Under the pieces are notes generated by a model. It saw only the letters and a list, made by a program, of their open reading frames with translations, had not been told where the DNA came from and did no database searches. From Symsagittifera roscoffensis (taxonomy: Eukaryota > Xenacoelomorpha > Acoela > Convolutidae): a stretch of 64,000 nucleotides of DNA. Below, one piece after another: positions 21,782 through 32,649 of the stretch; positions within the stretch are counted from its first letter, which is position 1; each line of letters begins with the position of its first letter. The DNA lies in the NCBI RefSeq assembly GCF_963678635.1, contig NC_087063.1:49921220-49985219 (forward strand). Direction: 5' to 3'. The translations under genes and the position numbers were made by a program.

Positions 21782-23290
21782 TTATAGTTTTCCGTGGTTG
21801 ACTTCTAAGACGTGATGATTCTCTATGTTCGGATTGTTGTTGTTGATCCTGTGGTATATTTTTTCTGTTAGTTTTTTATTTTTTCTTTCTTTTTGAGGTT
21901 TTTTTGGTTCTGGTGTGTTTGATCTTTGAGGGTCTATATTTTGCTGTTGAATTGTTTTTGTATTTTTTGTGGTATTAGCGTATTGATTTTGTTCTATTTG
22001 TTGGTTAATTTGAACGATGTGTAAACCTGTGAAAGAATATAATTGAGTTAATTCGCGGAGTGCATATTCTTTTGGGTAATAAGGTAATAAGTTGTTACGG
22101 TGTTGAACGATTTCTTTCTTATTTAAATCAGTAAATTTGTATGTTATTTCAGTTGGTTTATCAATTATTTGGTTGGGTCCTTTTCGAAGTGGTTGTAATT
22201 TTTTGGAAATTCCTTTTTTAGTATTAAAACTAGGTATTAAAACAAATGTTCCAATTTTTAGGTCTGTAGCTGGCATGAAGCGTGAATTAATTTGGTTATT
22301 TATATTTTGCCTTTGTAACAATTTCTTAGTTACTTTTTGGTATATTTCATTGTGTTTTTTATTTCTTTTTAAAATCTATTCGGTTTGTGTACCGGAAGCT
22401 AATTTCAAAATTTGTGGATGATGAAAGTGGTCTTCATCATGTGTGTGTAAGGGTAGGTTATAACAAATTCAACCTTTGTTGGGTTGACATTAACCTTGTG
22501 CATTTTATGTTTAATATTATACAGGTGGCATTATGTGATGATTTCGTTAATAATGAATTCTGTTCCATTATCTGTGACTAGTATTTCTGGTAGACCGAAC
22601 TTAGCTTTACAATGTTCGTAAAGTGTGGTGTATGCGTAATAAGCATTACAATGTGGTACTGGGTTGAGTGCTACGTAGTGTGTAAATGCGTCAACAATTA
22701 CCATAATATAAGAATTTCCTTCGGAGGATGGTGAAATTGGTCCTTTTGTGATGAATGAAATTCTATGATTGAAATATAAACTTTGTCCTTTAAAATCTTG
22801 TTTTGTTGCTATTTGTTTTTGATTTGATTAAGGTTTATTTAATTGACATATTATGCAATCGTTGCATAGTACTTTCATCCAAATTGGTGCAATTGGGAAG
22901 TAAACATTTTGTGTAAAATTTGAATATGTCTTTTCTGATCCTGAGTGACCTTTTGTATGTTGTGTATGGGATATGTTAAATGCTATCAGCATCATGCTGA
23001 GGGGGAGACATGATACTTTAAAATGGGATGTTTGGTATTCTAAAACGTCTGTAGTTTCATTAATAGTTGTTTTATTGTATTTTCTAAAGTATTGGAGGAG
23101 TGTTTTATTTCCTAAGATTGTTGTATCAGCCTTTGTTGGTTTTGTTTTATACTTGTGCCATGACTTGAGTTGTCGAACTACGGGATCAAAGTTTTGATAT
23201 TTTTGTAATAACTGTAGTGTAATTTTTTCTGTTGGCGGTAGAAAAATATTTTCAAGTTCTAACTTTGATAAAGAATTATGTCGAGTGGGT
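21782..23290 (-). pseudogene. pol: Retroviral-type integrase, copy B (degenerate)
   Basis: The minus strand shows the integrase blocks in order. First is the C-x2-C half of the HHCC zinc domain (CNDCIICQLNKP, about 22840). Next is the first catalytic aspartate in YIMVIVDAFTHYV (about 22690) and the second in LVTDNGTEF (about 22570). Last is a C-terminal open piece at 21782-22321 with a GPNQII block of the GPY/F type, characteristic of Ty3/gypsy integrases. Stops and frameshifts separate these blocks. In an active element this enzyme would insert the cDNA and make the 4-bp target duplication seen at the ends. Confidence 0.85.
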
Positions 23291-23773
23291 CATGGAGATC
23301 AAAAACTTGATTTATTGTGTATTTTGAATCATTTATTGGTGGTCCTGATAAATTTATTTTGTCACTTAAATTTTCTTTTTCTATCAATGGAAAGGTGTCT
23401 TTTTTGTGTGGTTGTTGTTTGATAGTTTTTTGTTGAGTATTAATTTTTATTCAATGTGAATAAGGAATTTTTTTGAATGTGGATGTTCCTAATAGATCTA
23501 CTTCATAGTGGTTGTTTTTACAATCTAAATAGAGTGGGAAATGTTGTAAGTTATTTATTTGTGACTGATCTATATCAGTTTTTACTGCGTATTTGCATTC
23601 TAATCTTGGTGATGTTTCAATTTTTGCAAGGTAGATTTTAATATTTTGTGGTATTTCAACTGTAGTTTTTCGTGTAAGTAGTTCAGGTGGTGTATTTTTA
23701 CTTAATGTATCTGGTAGTGCAAGATTTTTTCCTGCTTCTCAAACTATATGAAAGTTTGGGATTTTCATTAAAA

Positions 23774-25010
23774 TTATTCGAAATCTGTAAACTCTATGGT
23801 TTGGGTTTGATTTCTGTGTAAAAAAAATATTATTGGTTTACGATCTGTAAATACAACTGTTGGATGTTTTGATCCAAGTATTAGAAATTCATATTCGGTA
23901 AATGTGTACATTATAGTTGTGTATTTTCTCAGGAGAGTAGAGAGTCGTAGTTCAGCTTGTGTAAATAAGCGAGAATTTGCTGATATAAGATTCATTTTTT
24001 TTGTTCCACTGTGTGATTGTAGCAATGCTGCGCCGATGCCAAAAATTGAAGCATCGCACATTGCTTAAAATGGTTGATTTGGATTTGGGATTGTATTTGA
24101 TATTTGTTCTGTTAACAATTTTTAAATTTCTTCGAATCTTGTTTGATGTTCGGTTGTCCATTTGATATTATTTTGTTGTATAAGGATGTTATAGAAAGGT
24201 TTTAAGTATAATTGCATTTTGTATACATATTTACTTAAGAAATTTAACATTCCAAATAATTCTTGGATTTTCTTTTTATTTGTGGGTGGTTGAAGTTTCT
24301 GAATCGCGTGTATTCGTGATTTCAATGGAGTTATAGTGTTTCTTTCGATAATGTGGCCAAGAAATTTTACGCGTGTTCGGGAAAAATGTGATTTGTCTGG
24401 GGCTGCTTTCATGTTTTCATTTTTGAGTATTTGATGATATTGTTCTAAAATTATGAAAAATTTCGTCTTTCGTTTGTGACTGCATGAAAACATCATCTAA
24501 GTATGTGATTGCATGTTTTTTGAGTATAAGTGGTCTAAAAAAATTACTCATAAAAGCTGAAAAAGCTGCTGGTCCTATGCTGGTCCTATGGTCCTATTGA
24601 ATTCAAATTGTTGATTTCCAATAACGAATTGTGTTACTCGTGGTAATTGTTCGTATAGTGGCATTTGATTGTATGCACTATTCATATCTGCGGTTGTGAA
24701 ATACTTACCATTTATTTTTGTTAGAATTACTTGAATAGGTTCAATGGGCCAATTATATTTAGATTCGTCAATTAGTGAATTGAGGTATCTAGCATCTAGA
24801 ACGATTTTTACTGATTCTCATTTAGCTAAGATGATAACTGGGTTGATAAATGTATTCCCTTGTGGTTGTTCTTTTTTGTTTACTGGAGATATAATTTTAT
24901 TTTGTTCTAAAATTTCAAGTAGTTTGCTTACTTTATCTTGTAAATTTATCGGTACTTTACTTGCTCATTGCTTTTGAAAACTGTCAGGTTTTAAAGGTAA
25001 ATTTAGTGGT
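23774..25010 (-). pseudogene. pol: Reverse transcriptase and RNase H, copy B (degenerate)
   Basis: The RT palm catalytic box reads YLDDVFM on the minus strand near 24490-24512 and is intact. Upstream blocks NWPIEPI and KYFTTADMNS lie around 24700-24770. The connection segment 24122-24496 includes KVKFLGH-type sequence (VKFLGHII) and ELFGMLNFLSKYV. RNase H follows at 23774-24061 with CDASIFGIGAALLQ, TQAELRLSTL and VFTDRKPIIFFL, the usual Ty3/gypsy order. A small tandem repeat of CTGGTCCTATG near 24570-24596 has corrupted the segment before the YLDD box. Confidence 0.88.
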
Positions 25011-25147
25011 GAACTAAATTTTCCAACATCGAATTTTGATGTTGCATAAACTGTTGGAAATTATAATAATAGTTTGGCTAACTTATCGAATTCTTTTTGT
25101 GTTTCTTGAGAATGTTGAAAATTAAACATTGTTAGAAATTTTTGTTG

Positions 25148-25975
25148 TTATTCCGTATAATGTGATATTTTAAACGTTGGTTTAAAATATGATGTTTTTG
25201 TGCAGTAGTCAGTGTTTCTTTTTTTGTTGCTTATTATGTTGTTTATTAATAATTCTTCATCAAGAATTGTGGATTGACATATGTCTAGTAATTGTAGTAT
25301 ATTATTGACTCGATATGCTACTTCATTTGTGGGTGAAGTTGTAGCATTTGTTTCACAGTATCCTAAGAGTTCCAAGGGTAGTGTTATCTGGTATGGTGAA
25401 TTGTTATATACGTGTATGAAATAATATCTGAGTTTGATGTTTCATATATTTTATGGATGAAATTGTGATTCGAAAAAATTTATGAATGGGTTTAAATGGG
25501 TTTGATTGAAAAGTTATATTCATTTCGTGATAGTAGTTTCAGGTATTTTCGTTCCTGATTTCATATAGGACAAAATTTGGAGAAAAATTGTGGTTGTTTG
25601 TTTAAAGAAGAATGTTCTTTGAAATAATGTTAAGGATGTGTTTTTTGTTCTTGTGTATTTATCTTTTATGTGAAGTTTGCTATTCAAAATTATTTTTGTG
25701 GGAATATATTTAGTTATTAATGGTATGCCAATGATATTGTGTTTTATGTCTGTAATGTTAAATGGTTTATTTAGTTTTTTATTTTGTTCCATTGTTCTAG
25801 TTGGAACAAGGAAAAGTTGGATTTTTCCAACATTTACTAATGTTGAGCCTTGTGGTGTTGCTAATTTGCTGGTATTCTTTATAGGTGTTAGGATTGGATG
25901 TAGTGATTTGATTTCATTCCAAGTAGGGATGTTAATAATATTTGATTCTGCTATGGGATTGTCCAATTTATTTCT
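25148..25975 (-). pseudogene. pol: Aspartic protease and linker, copy B (active site lost)
   Basis: The 25520-25966 frame (148 codons) aligns with the protease of copy A through ESNIIN..TWNEIKSLHP, QGSTLVNVGKIQLFLVP and TRTMEQN. Where copy A reads DSGAES, this copy reads DNPIAES with an extra codon, so the D-S/T-G triad is gone. The linker to RT continues at 25148-25375. The protease would process Gag and Pol, but this version should be inactive. Confidence 0.75.
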
Positions 25976-26105
25976 CTCGGCTGTTCTTTTTGTATATTTT
26001 GGTAAATATGATTTGTACTTGAGCGTTGTTTTTCGTTATTGACTACTGTATTTATTTCATTTACAATTCGTTTCTCATGAGTCTAGTATAGTAGTCTGGA
26101 AGAAG

Positions 26106-27060
26106 TTACGATTGATTTTCGTAAAGGTGTGAGTTAAAAGGTTGTTCGTATACAATGGGTTTGTAGTCGTTTTCGACTGTGATCATATTAACTGAGATAG
26201 TGTTATTTGTATCCCTTTCGCTGACTGTTGATTCACAAATAATGGGGTTTAATTGTAGTTCGGTACTCTCTGTGTTGTCAATACCAGGGGGATCTGAAGT
26301 TGTTTCTTCAGTTGCTTGTACCTGATTAATTTGTCGCTGATGTTTCGGTGTGTTACTTCTATATTTGTGTTGGGAATCAGGGTAACGATTGTTGTTTCGA
26401 TAAGAGGATTGAGAATAATTTCTTCGATTGTTATGATTGGGATTTCTATTTTGTGAGTTGTTTCGTGACTTGTTATAGTAATTATTATTGTTTCCTTGAT
26501 AATTAGATCTGTTGTAGGAATTGTTTCGCGATCTATTGTTTTGGTAACGTTGATTTCTGTTGTTTGAATAACTTCTATTTCTGTTATTTGAGTAGTTTCT
26601 ATTTCTATTGTATGATGAATTGCGAGATCGAACGTTTGAATAGTGTCTATTCCTAGAATTTGAATGGGAACTGGTCACAAAAAATTCTGTTCTCTTTGAA
26701 TTTGATCGTGAATAGTTGTTTCTATACTGGTTATTTTGGCATATTTGATCATACATATCTATTTTGTGAGAAATTTCGCAAGTTTCGTTGTTCTGGTGGT
26801 CTACCTCTATAACTAGAGTTATAGGGTGATTGGTTTCTGGAGTAATTTGAATTATTTGGGGGTGGTTTACCTTAGCTGTTATTACTATGCTTATTTTTGT
26901 TTGGTAAATTTTGATCCTTTTTCATGTATTGATAGAATGATTTATTTGGTTCTTTGTACTTTTGCGGTTTACTTTAGTTATCTTGTTGTTTTTGTCTACA
27001 TTCGGCAATGCTGTGTCCGTATCTTCGGCAAAAATTACACCATTTCTTGAAAGATGGTTT
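26106..27060 (-). pseudogene. gag: Gag nucleocapsid with CCHC zinc knuckle, copy B
   Basis: A complete knuckle CNFCRRYGHSIAEC (C-x2-C-x4-H-x4-C) lies at about 26997-27040 on the minus strand. It is followed after a frameshift by the 216-codon segment 26106-26756, rich in Asn, Arg, Ser and Tyr (repeated SRNNSYNR-type runs). The composition suits an RNA-binding nucleocapsid. Matching regions are 1680-2802 (copy A) and about 59760-60540 (copy D). Confidence 0.82.
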
Positions 27061-27123
27061 AGCTTTGAAATTGGGTTTTTATCATTTATGTTCAAAATTT
27101 CAGTGATTTTTTTTGAGTTAGGT

Positions 27124-28466
27124 CTACATCTGAATCGTATCGTGTATGTTGTTTATATGTGTAGTATTTGTTTCGATTCTATTAACGTATTGTGGTTTAA
27201 GATTTTCTGTTTCTTCGAGTTTCATTGTGATTTCTGCTTGTTCTAATTTGTCAACTAGTTTTCTGAAATCTAAATCTGGTTCTCGAATTGATGAGGGATG
27301 TGATGCTCTCTTTTTAATAGCTATTTTTCTTAATTGGGGTGTTAGAGTCATCATTAAAATTTCTGTCATTTTCGTGTTTTTATAATCATGAGTGTTCAGT
27401 GAATATGCTTTTCGAACTAGTGTTTTGATACTAACTGCCAATTGTTCAATTGTTTCATTTGGTAGTCTGCGAATTTCATTGCATAAAAAACTTTGGTGTT
27501 GTTCATTTCTTTCAGAATCAAACATTTTTGAAAATTCTTGTGTAAATATTTTCCAATCTGTTTTTATGTCTGTCGGTAAACTGAAAACCCTTTCTGAGCT
27601 GCGCCATCAAGTGTTGTGTGTATTAACGCTGTGCGTCTAAGTATCCAATTTTGATGGAGTGGTGCATTAATTGGTTCAGGTCCGATATTTAAAATTAAAT
27701 TTGCTGTGACTGCGTTTAGATAGTCTTCTACAGAATTTTCAGGGTCTGTTCCTGTGAATACCATTAGTGGTTTATTTGATGTTATTGATGATCCACCCAT
27801 GAGGTATGGATTCATAGTCATTTGTAGTGATTCTGCGGCATTTGGCATTTGTGAAAAATTTGTCGGTTGATTTTTTGTTATTTCTTGTTGTTGCAAATAA
27901 TATGGTAGTGGTATTTCGTTTTGCATTTGCGTTGGATGGTAATAGTCAGTATTTGCAGGGTTTTGTGAGTAAAAATTGTTATTTTGGGATGCGTGATTCG
28001 GTCTAGGTTGTCGCATGTGTTGTTCTCGTGTATTTGGTTCAAAAATATCTGGTTGATTTACGTGATTAGAGTGGAGTCTTTGGTTTTGAAAATTTTGTTG
28101 ATGGTTTTGGTCATGAAAATCGTCATCATCTGATGGAAGATAATTAGGTGTATAGAAAGGTGTTTTTTGTTTATTTTGGTATGGCTGTTTACTATTTTTA
28201 TTTTGTTGAAAAAATGGATAGTTTTCACTTGGGTCTGTTGGAATACGTGGGTTATCATTTAAATTTACGAAAATTGATGTTTGTTGTTGAGACTTTTGTC
28301 GTTGTGAAAATGAACGATTATGCGGGTTTGTACGATGAGGTTTAGATGTTTGTGATCTATCTACGTAGTTATAATTGTGTTCTGCAAATTTACTTCTGGT
28401 GAATGTTCTTTGTTTTCGTGGTGGTTTCGTCATTGGTCTAAATGTTTGGTGAATATTTGTCAGCAA
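27124..28466 (-). pseudogene. gag: Gag N-terminal region and capsid, copy B (one frameshift)
   Basis: The 300-codon frame 27564-28466 is Gln/Asn/Pro-rich for about 200 residues. It then enters a capsid-like segment, VFTGTDPENSVEDYLNAV and RRTALIHTTLDGAAQKG. The capsid continues in another frame at 27124-27525 with FDSERNEQHQ, RRLPNETIEQLAV, MTLTPQLRKIAIKKRA and DFRKLVDKLEQAEI. The DFRKLVDKL block just before the nucleocapsid matches the end of retrotransposon Gag capsids. The single frameshift near 27540 is the main lesion. Confidence 0.8.
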
Positions 28467-28734
28467 CCGAGGGTTTAACTGTAGATTGCAATGTTACTTG
28501 AGGTAATATTGAAGTCTTTGCTTTTGGCGTTGTAATGTTTGAATGTATTGGTGAAATACCTTGTTGTGTAGTTGTTACAGTTGTTTCAACTATTTTTTCA
28601 TTTATAAAATGTGATGGTGTTTGAATATCTTGTTGTGTAAGATTTCTAGTTCCATTTAAGTTTTCTTGTTGTACAAGAGTTGAATTAAAACTATTATTTT
28701 GTCTTATATCAGGTAAAAATGAATTAGAGTTCAA
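28438..28734 (-). pseudogene. Upstream coding segment preceding gag, copy B
   Basis: This 98-codon segment contains NLNGTRNLTQQDIQTPSHF, which is also recognisable in copies A (about 3890-3960) and D (about 58170-58230). It is rich in Thr, Gln and Ser. It overlaps the start of the next gag piece and is separated from it by a frameshift. Conservation between copies supports it being coding; the function is unknown. Confidence 0.5.
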
Positions 28735-29055
28735 AGGTGTTGTATCTATTGTAAGTGGGAATACCTTTACATAGTCTTTGTGAATAGAAATTGTACTGAT
28801 TGCTTGACTTGAGATGTCTATTGGTATACTCAGAAATAATGGATGAGACCATTCAGGGTCCCAAATATAGACTGATTGTTCTGCAATGACACGGTTGTCA
28901 TTGGTACTTTGAGGTCTGACATTTTTTCTTGCTTGTGCAATTAAATCAATATTATGTGCAAAATAATCAATTATAAACCATGCTAAGATTTTTTGTAAAT
29001 CATGTTTGACATTTGGTGAAATTTCATTGTATGAAAAATTTTCACGAATTGTGTT

Positions 29056-29529
29056 TTAAAATGCTGAGAATGCGGCAACTTCATTTCTGAAATCTGTGTG
29101 TCTTGATGTTTGAACCGGCGATGTGCTTTCAGTTCCTATATTTTCTAGTATAGATACATAACTATATATTAGTGAAAAAACATCGTTGGTGAATATTGAG
29201 TTTGTTCTTTGTGAATTTTGGTGTTGTATTTTTTTAATGTGTTCTAAGAATACTTTTGAGAATTCTATGTCAACATCGTCTGTTTGATTAACATGTTTGC
29301 TATGATATCTACTTTCTGTGCTGATTTCAATGTTGTAGATTCCATATGGTTGTGTTAGGTTACAAATTCCTTTTAAATAATGATCGATAATTTGTCTTTT
29401 GATTTTTACTTCTGGGAATTCTGCTTTACATGGGCTAATTCCTTGTTCAAATACATTTGCAATTAATATAGTAGACAGTTTCAAGGTATCATGGATCTGT
29501 AGCATTGAGGTAGGGAAGAAGACCCGCAA
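29056..29529 (-). pseudogene. Conserved N-terminal coding block (157 codons), copy B
   Basis: The segment contains FEQGISPCKAEFPEVKIKRQ, DHYLKGICN and later IKKIQHQNSQRTNSIFTNDV. The same blocks occur in copy D (57266-57700) and copy A (about 4440-4750). It is an old, shared coding part of the family upstream of gag, possibly an N-terminal Gag domain. Its upstream end is disturbed by a roughly 1 kb insertion (29467-30440). I recognise no known domain. Confidence 0.5.
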
Positions 29530-30440
29530 AAAAGTAAGAGAATTCGAACCTGGGCATCGTCTGATGTTTTTAATGAATGTTTTTGTTGACTAGTTAAAAT
29601 GCGTCCGCTCTTTAAATTGAGGCATGTTAATAAGTAAATTTCTTTTTCAAATTTACTGGTACTGTTAATGCGTCTTAATTGGCTTGCGTCACTTTACAAT
29701 TATATAGACTATTAATTGGCGTGGCTCACTTGAGAAATTATGTAGACACAAATATTTATACGTTCAGTTTTTCCTGTAGCGTTTTTTAGTATAACCATCC
29801 AAAATGTCTGAGTTCTAAGCTTTCTTTCGGATCATTTGTGATGAAAAGATCTGAATGAAAGTTTAGAACTTACGCATATGCAATTGTAATTTTGAATTAG
29901 TTATATTTGACTTCAATTAAAAAAAATGAAAGTTTTTCATTTTTTCTTACTATCGTGGTCGGAACTTTTTGTGCTACTTGCGCACCAAACCGTCTATGGC
30001 ATTTCAAAGTTTTCTTTTGTTTCTTTTTGACCTGATCTATTTATGCAGCAACAAATTTATCGCGCTCTATAATTGAAAATTTACTATATTTTAAAATACA
30101 TCGTTATGATTTACAATTTAAATTTGATTTCAATGTTTTGTTACTGATTAGACGCCCGAACGTAGTGTTATAGTACGTTGCGACTTTCTCCCAACCTGAG
30201 TCGAAAATGAATGTGCTTGTTTTGTTGGAACTTCTGGATTAGTAGGCTGCGTTATTATTATAATACTATGGGCTTTCTTATTTGATTTGTGATAATTCAA
30301 CACAGTTGATGCTTTCTTAATTCATTAACCATATGCAATTTTAGTAGTCAGCAATTAATAAATTGTGTTTATAATAAAAGGGAAAACAGAGTTTTCGTCT
30401 GGACTTTAATCACTTGGACTTTGGCTCAATTTTTCGTTTT
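29467..30440. other. About 1 kb insertion specific to copy B
   Basis: Copy A runs continuously from its N-terminal block into the basic ORF region over about 150 bp (4750-4890). In copy B the same two regions are separated by roughly 970 bp unrelated to anything else in the window. I found no clear inverted repeats or target duplication at the ends and no coding potential. The boundaries are approximate. Confidence 0.5.
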
Positions 30441-30444
30441 ATAA

Positions 30445-30871
30445 CTGTCAGTGCGTAATTTTCAATGTGTCTGATTGGTTGATTCCAATTGTATAGACGT
30501 ACTGGTTTATTTTTGTATATCTTTTTTATTCTTCTTTTTCCTTGTTTTGATGAATTTGATGTGGCTTCTGAATCGCAAAAAAAAATTGATCGTGAACTAG
30601 GTAGTTTTTATTTTCAGTTTCTTTTAGTTTGTAAAGTGCATCTAAATTGCTGACTTCTGATTCAGAGACTGCGTTTCTACGCTTTGAATACTTTTTTTCG
30701 TGTAAATTGTCTTTGCTTACTTAAAATTTTTCTTTTTATTGTTTGACGTTTTGTGCGAATATAACCGATTGTTTGTTTGTGCGGTGTAATTACAAGATCG
30801 TATCTTTCGTTATTTATTTTACAATTGTGTACAACGATTGTTTGTTTATTTCCTAAATTGTTCAGTGACAT
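30445..30871 (-). pseudogene. Basic ORF upstream of gag, copy B (broken)
   Basis: This is homologous to the intact 150-codon ORF at 4900-5352 in copy A. The open part 30677-30871 starts MSLNNLGNKQTIVVHN and contains GYIRTKRQTIKRKI. After 30677 the frame is lost, but the C-terminal RLYNWNQ-type end can still be read near 30490. Confidence 0.55.
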
Positions 30872-31825
30872 AATGTTTAGGATGAAGGGTGCAAGGTTGT
30901 TATTAGTGATTTTAAAATCCTAGACTGTTGGTCCTTACAATTTTTTGGTTAGCCTAACTTGGGTCTATGTTCAGGGTTGGAGAGAAATGTATATATCGAT
31001 TCCGAAGAATGATTGTTACTTTCTCGTGGCTACTCTAAGTTAAGGTGTTAACTTACTTAATCTTACTTAGGGGTAGTGATTGTGTTCAAGGGTTGGCGAA
31101 TAGTAAATCGATCTACAAGGTTCAGGTATAATTAGAACACAGGTAGTTCGTTAGATACTACTTTAGTACTTACTAAGATTTAAGGTTTAGCCTGGGTCAG
31201 GTAAGAGGGGGGATTAAGTGAAGGATGAACGACCGAAGTTCTTCACTGTTTAGCTTAATTTGAATGGTTAGCGTGATTGAAAAATTTCTATTAGTCCTGG
31301 GTCTTTGAAAGGATTGGGTAGTGAATCGACGTTTGAGGTCGGTAGACGCTTTATTTTTGGGTGGGGGAGAACAAAATTGTTCTATTTGATCCAAGGATAG
31401 GCCTTGATGATCAGGATATAATTTTTTATAGTATAAAATGGATTTAATTTAGTTATTTAATGAAGATCCAAGGAAAACCTTGATGATCTAGTTTGAGCTG
31501 AACAATTTAAAATGAAATAGAGGTAAAAATTTGGATAAGCCTTTAAAGATAATTTAAAATTATCTGATAGAAAAATTTAGTGGTTTAATGATTTATGTTA
31601 TGTTTAGGTGATGAAGCTGGGGTCGCCAGGATGATTTATTTATACTAACAATTAATGATCATGTCAACTAATTTTTATTTTTTCTTTCAATAAATATATC
31701 TTTCAGACATCTTTTTAAATTTTACTGCAGTTTTAGAGAAAACAATTTCAGGTGTTTTTATCAAACGTTAATGTACAATAGTAAATGGGATTTAGCGCCT
31801 GAAATAATCATTGAAGATTTTGTCT

Positions 31826-32068
31826 TCAAGGTTTCTGTATTTGCAGATGAAAATCTAAACTCATAGCTAGTAAAATTCTAATTATAAAAGTTTGTTCTGG
31901 CTTTCGCCGTACGACCATGAAACTTAGTTGTAAGTTTCTTCGTAGTCGTAGATCGTCTCTTGTATAAGGCCTTCTTCCAATACCTGGTAGTTCTAGTATT
32001 GTACGGAATAGCGGTTCTGATCTATTGAGTCGTAGAGACATTTCAATTAGATTATTATCATGTAACAT
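31826..32068 (-). CDS. Leader ORF (80 aa, Arg/Leu-rich) next to the primer-binding site, copy B
   Basis: It starts MLHDNNLIEMSLRLNRSEP about 70 bp downstream of the primer-binding site. The block NL-I/V-D/E-MSLRLN...P-I/L-F-R/Q-TI...PG-I/T-GRR is also encoded by copy A (6463 downwards, stop after 25 codons) and copy D (56755-56856). Many of the nucleotide differences between the copies are silent or conservative, so it looks like real coding sequence. It may be a separate small basic protein or the first exon of a spliced message. No family is recognised. Confidence 0.55.
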   Translation of the reverse strand: MLHDNNLIEMSLRLNRSEPLFRTILELPGIGRRPYTRDDLRLRRNLQLSFMVVRRKPEQTFIIRILLAMSLDFHLQIQKP

Positions 32069-32139
32069 TTTAAAATGTTTTGTCTAATTCTAATCTATCT
32101 GTTAGTTCTAAGCTAATTTGTTTTTTAAGGTTTTGTTCG

Positions 32140-32157
32140 AGAATTATGGTCGCACCA
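32140..32157 (-). other. tRNA primer-binding site, copy B
   Basis: TGGTGCGACCATAATTCTCG starts two bases after the LTR end CA on the minus strand. Its complement ends in CCA and contains GTTCGAGA, as expected for the T-loop of a tRNA 3' end. Copy A has TGGTGTGACC at the same place and copy D a decayed TTATGCAACC. The tRNA identity is not resolved. Confidence 0.7.
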
Positions 32158-32159
32158 GA

Positions 32160-32568
32160 TGAGCTAAGTTCGAGGTGTAACTCTAGAGTAATTTCGGATA
32201 GGGTACACCGTCTGCTCGTCACGCTATCTTTTTTTCGGCCGGATAGATTCGTGCAACTTCTTAGTCTAATACCGATCCTAGTCTTAGTCTTATATCTACT
32301 AGTCTCATGGTGTTTAAATAGTCTCTGCTAGGCTCAATAGATCTAGAGTATACTGGCTTATTGCGATTGCTAAAGTTCTCTTGGAGAGGTAACTAATTTC
32401 TAAGTTAAATTCAAATCTCTCTGGTGCTGAAATTACAAGTAATTTCAGCCTTTACAAATGAGTGGGTTGTTAGTTAGATGGATCGTGATTGGTTAATATT
32501 ATATGTTTTATAGAGATAAAAACATCCAAATTATAACCAATAATAAATATAGTTTATATCTGGTTCCA
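32160..32568 (-). repeat. 5' LTR of copy B
   Basis: This 409-bp LTR begins TGGAACCAGA at 32568 and ends in CTCA at 32160 on the minus strand, with canonical TG...CA ends. It is followed on the outside by the ATAG target duplication (32569-32572). It aligns along its length with the 3' LTR at 13264-13661, with scattered substitutions and small indels. Confidence 0.9.
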
Positions 32569-32649
32569 ATAGGCTAAAAAGAATAGTTTTTTTTAATGAA
32601 TAAACTCAACTTGAAAAAAAGCCTCTTGAAAAAAAAAGAATTGACGTTA

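Larger units (their letters stand above)
30955..32159 (-). other. Leader of copy B with repeated stem-loops
   Basis: This 1.2 kb leader aligns with 5353-6554 of copy A. The GATCCAAGG-n6-CTTGATGATC motif occurs at 31388-31412 and 31465-31488, with a decayed third copy near 31530. It may act in RNA packaging or translation, but that is inference. The block just inside the primer-binding site holds the leader ORF. Confidence 0.65.
13264..32568 (-). mobile_element. Full-length 19.3 kb Ty3/gypsy-type element with envelope-like region, copy B
   Basis: Both LTRs are present (13264-13661 and 32160-32568), and ATAG flanks the element on both sides (13260-13263 and 32569-32572), so the unit is a single insertion. 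Read on the minus strand the order is 5' LTR, primer-binding site, leader, gag, protease, RT, RNase H, integrase, a Pro/Gln-rich region, a broken envelope-like gene, three further ORFs and the 3' LTR. All core genes carry stops or frameshifts. Known Ty3/gypsy elements with envelope are usually well under 12 kb, so this copy is unusually long. The extra length is the roughly 8 kb downstream of integrase. Confidence 0.9.

Noticed and set aside
29540-29570. tRNA-like GAATTCGAACCTGGGC string
   Set aside because: It resembles a T-arm complement, but I could not find the matching acceptor, D and anticodon stems around it.
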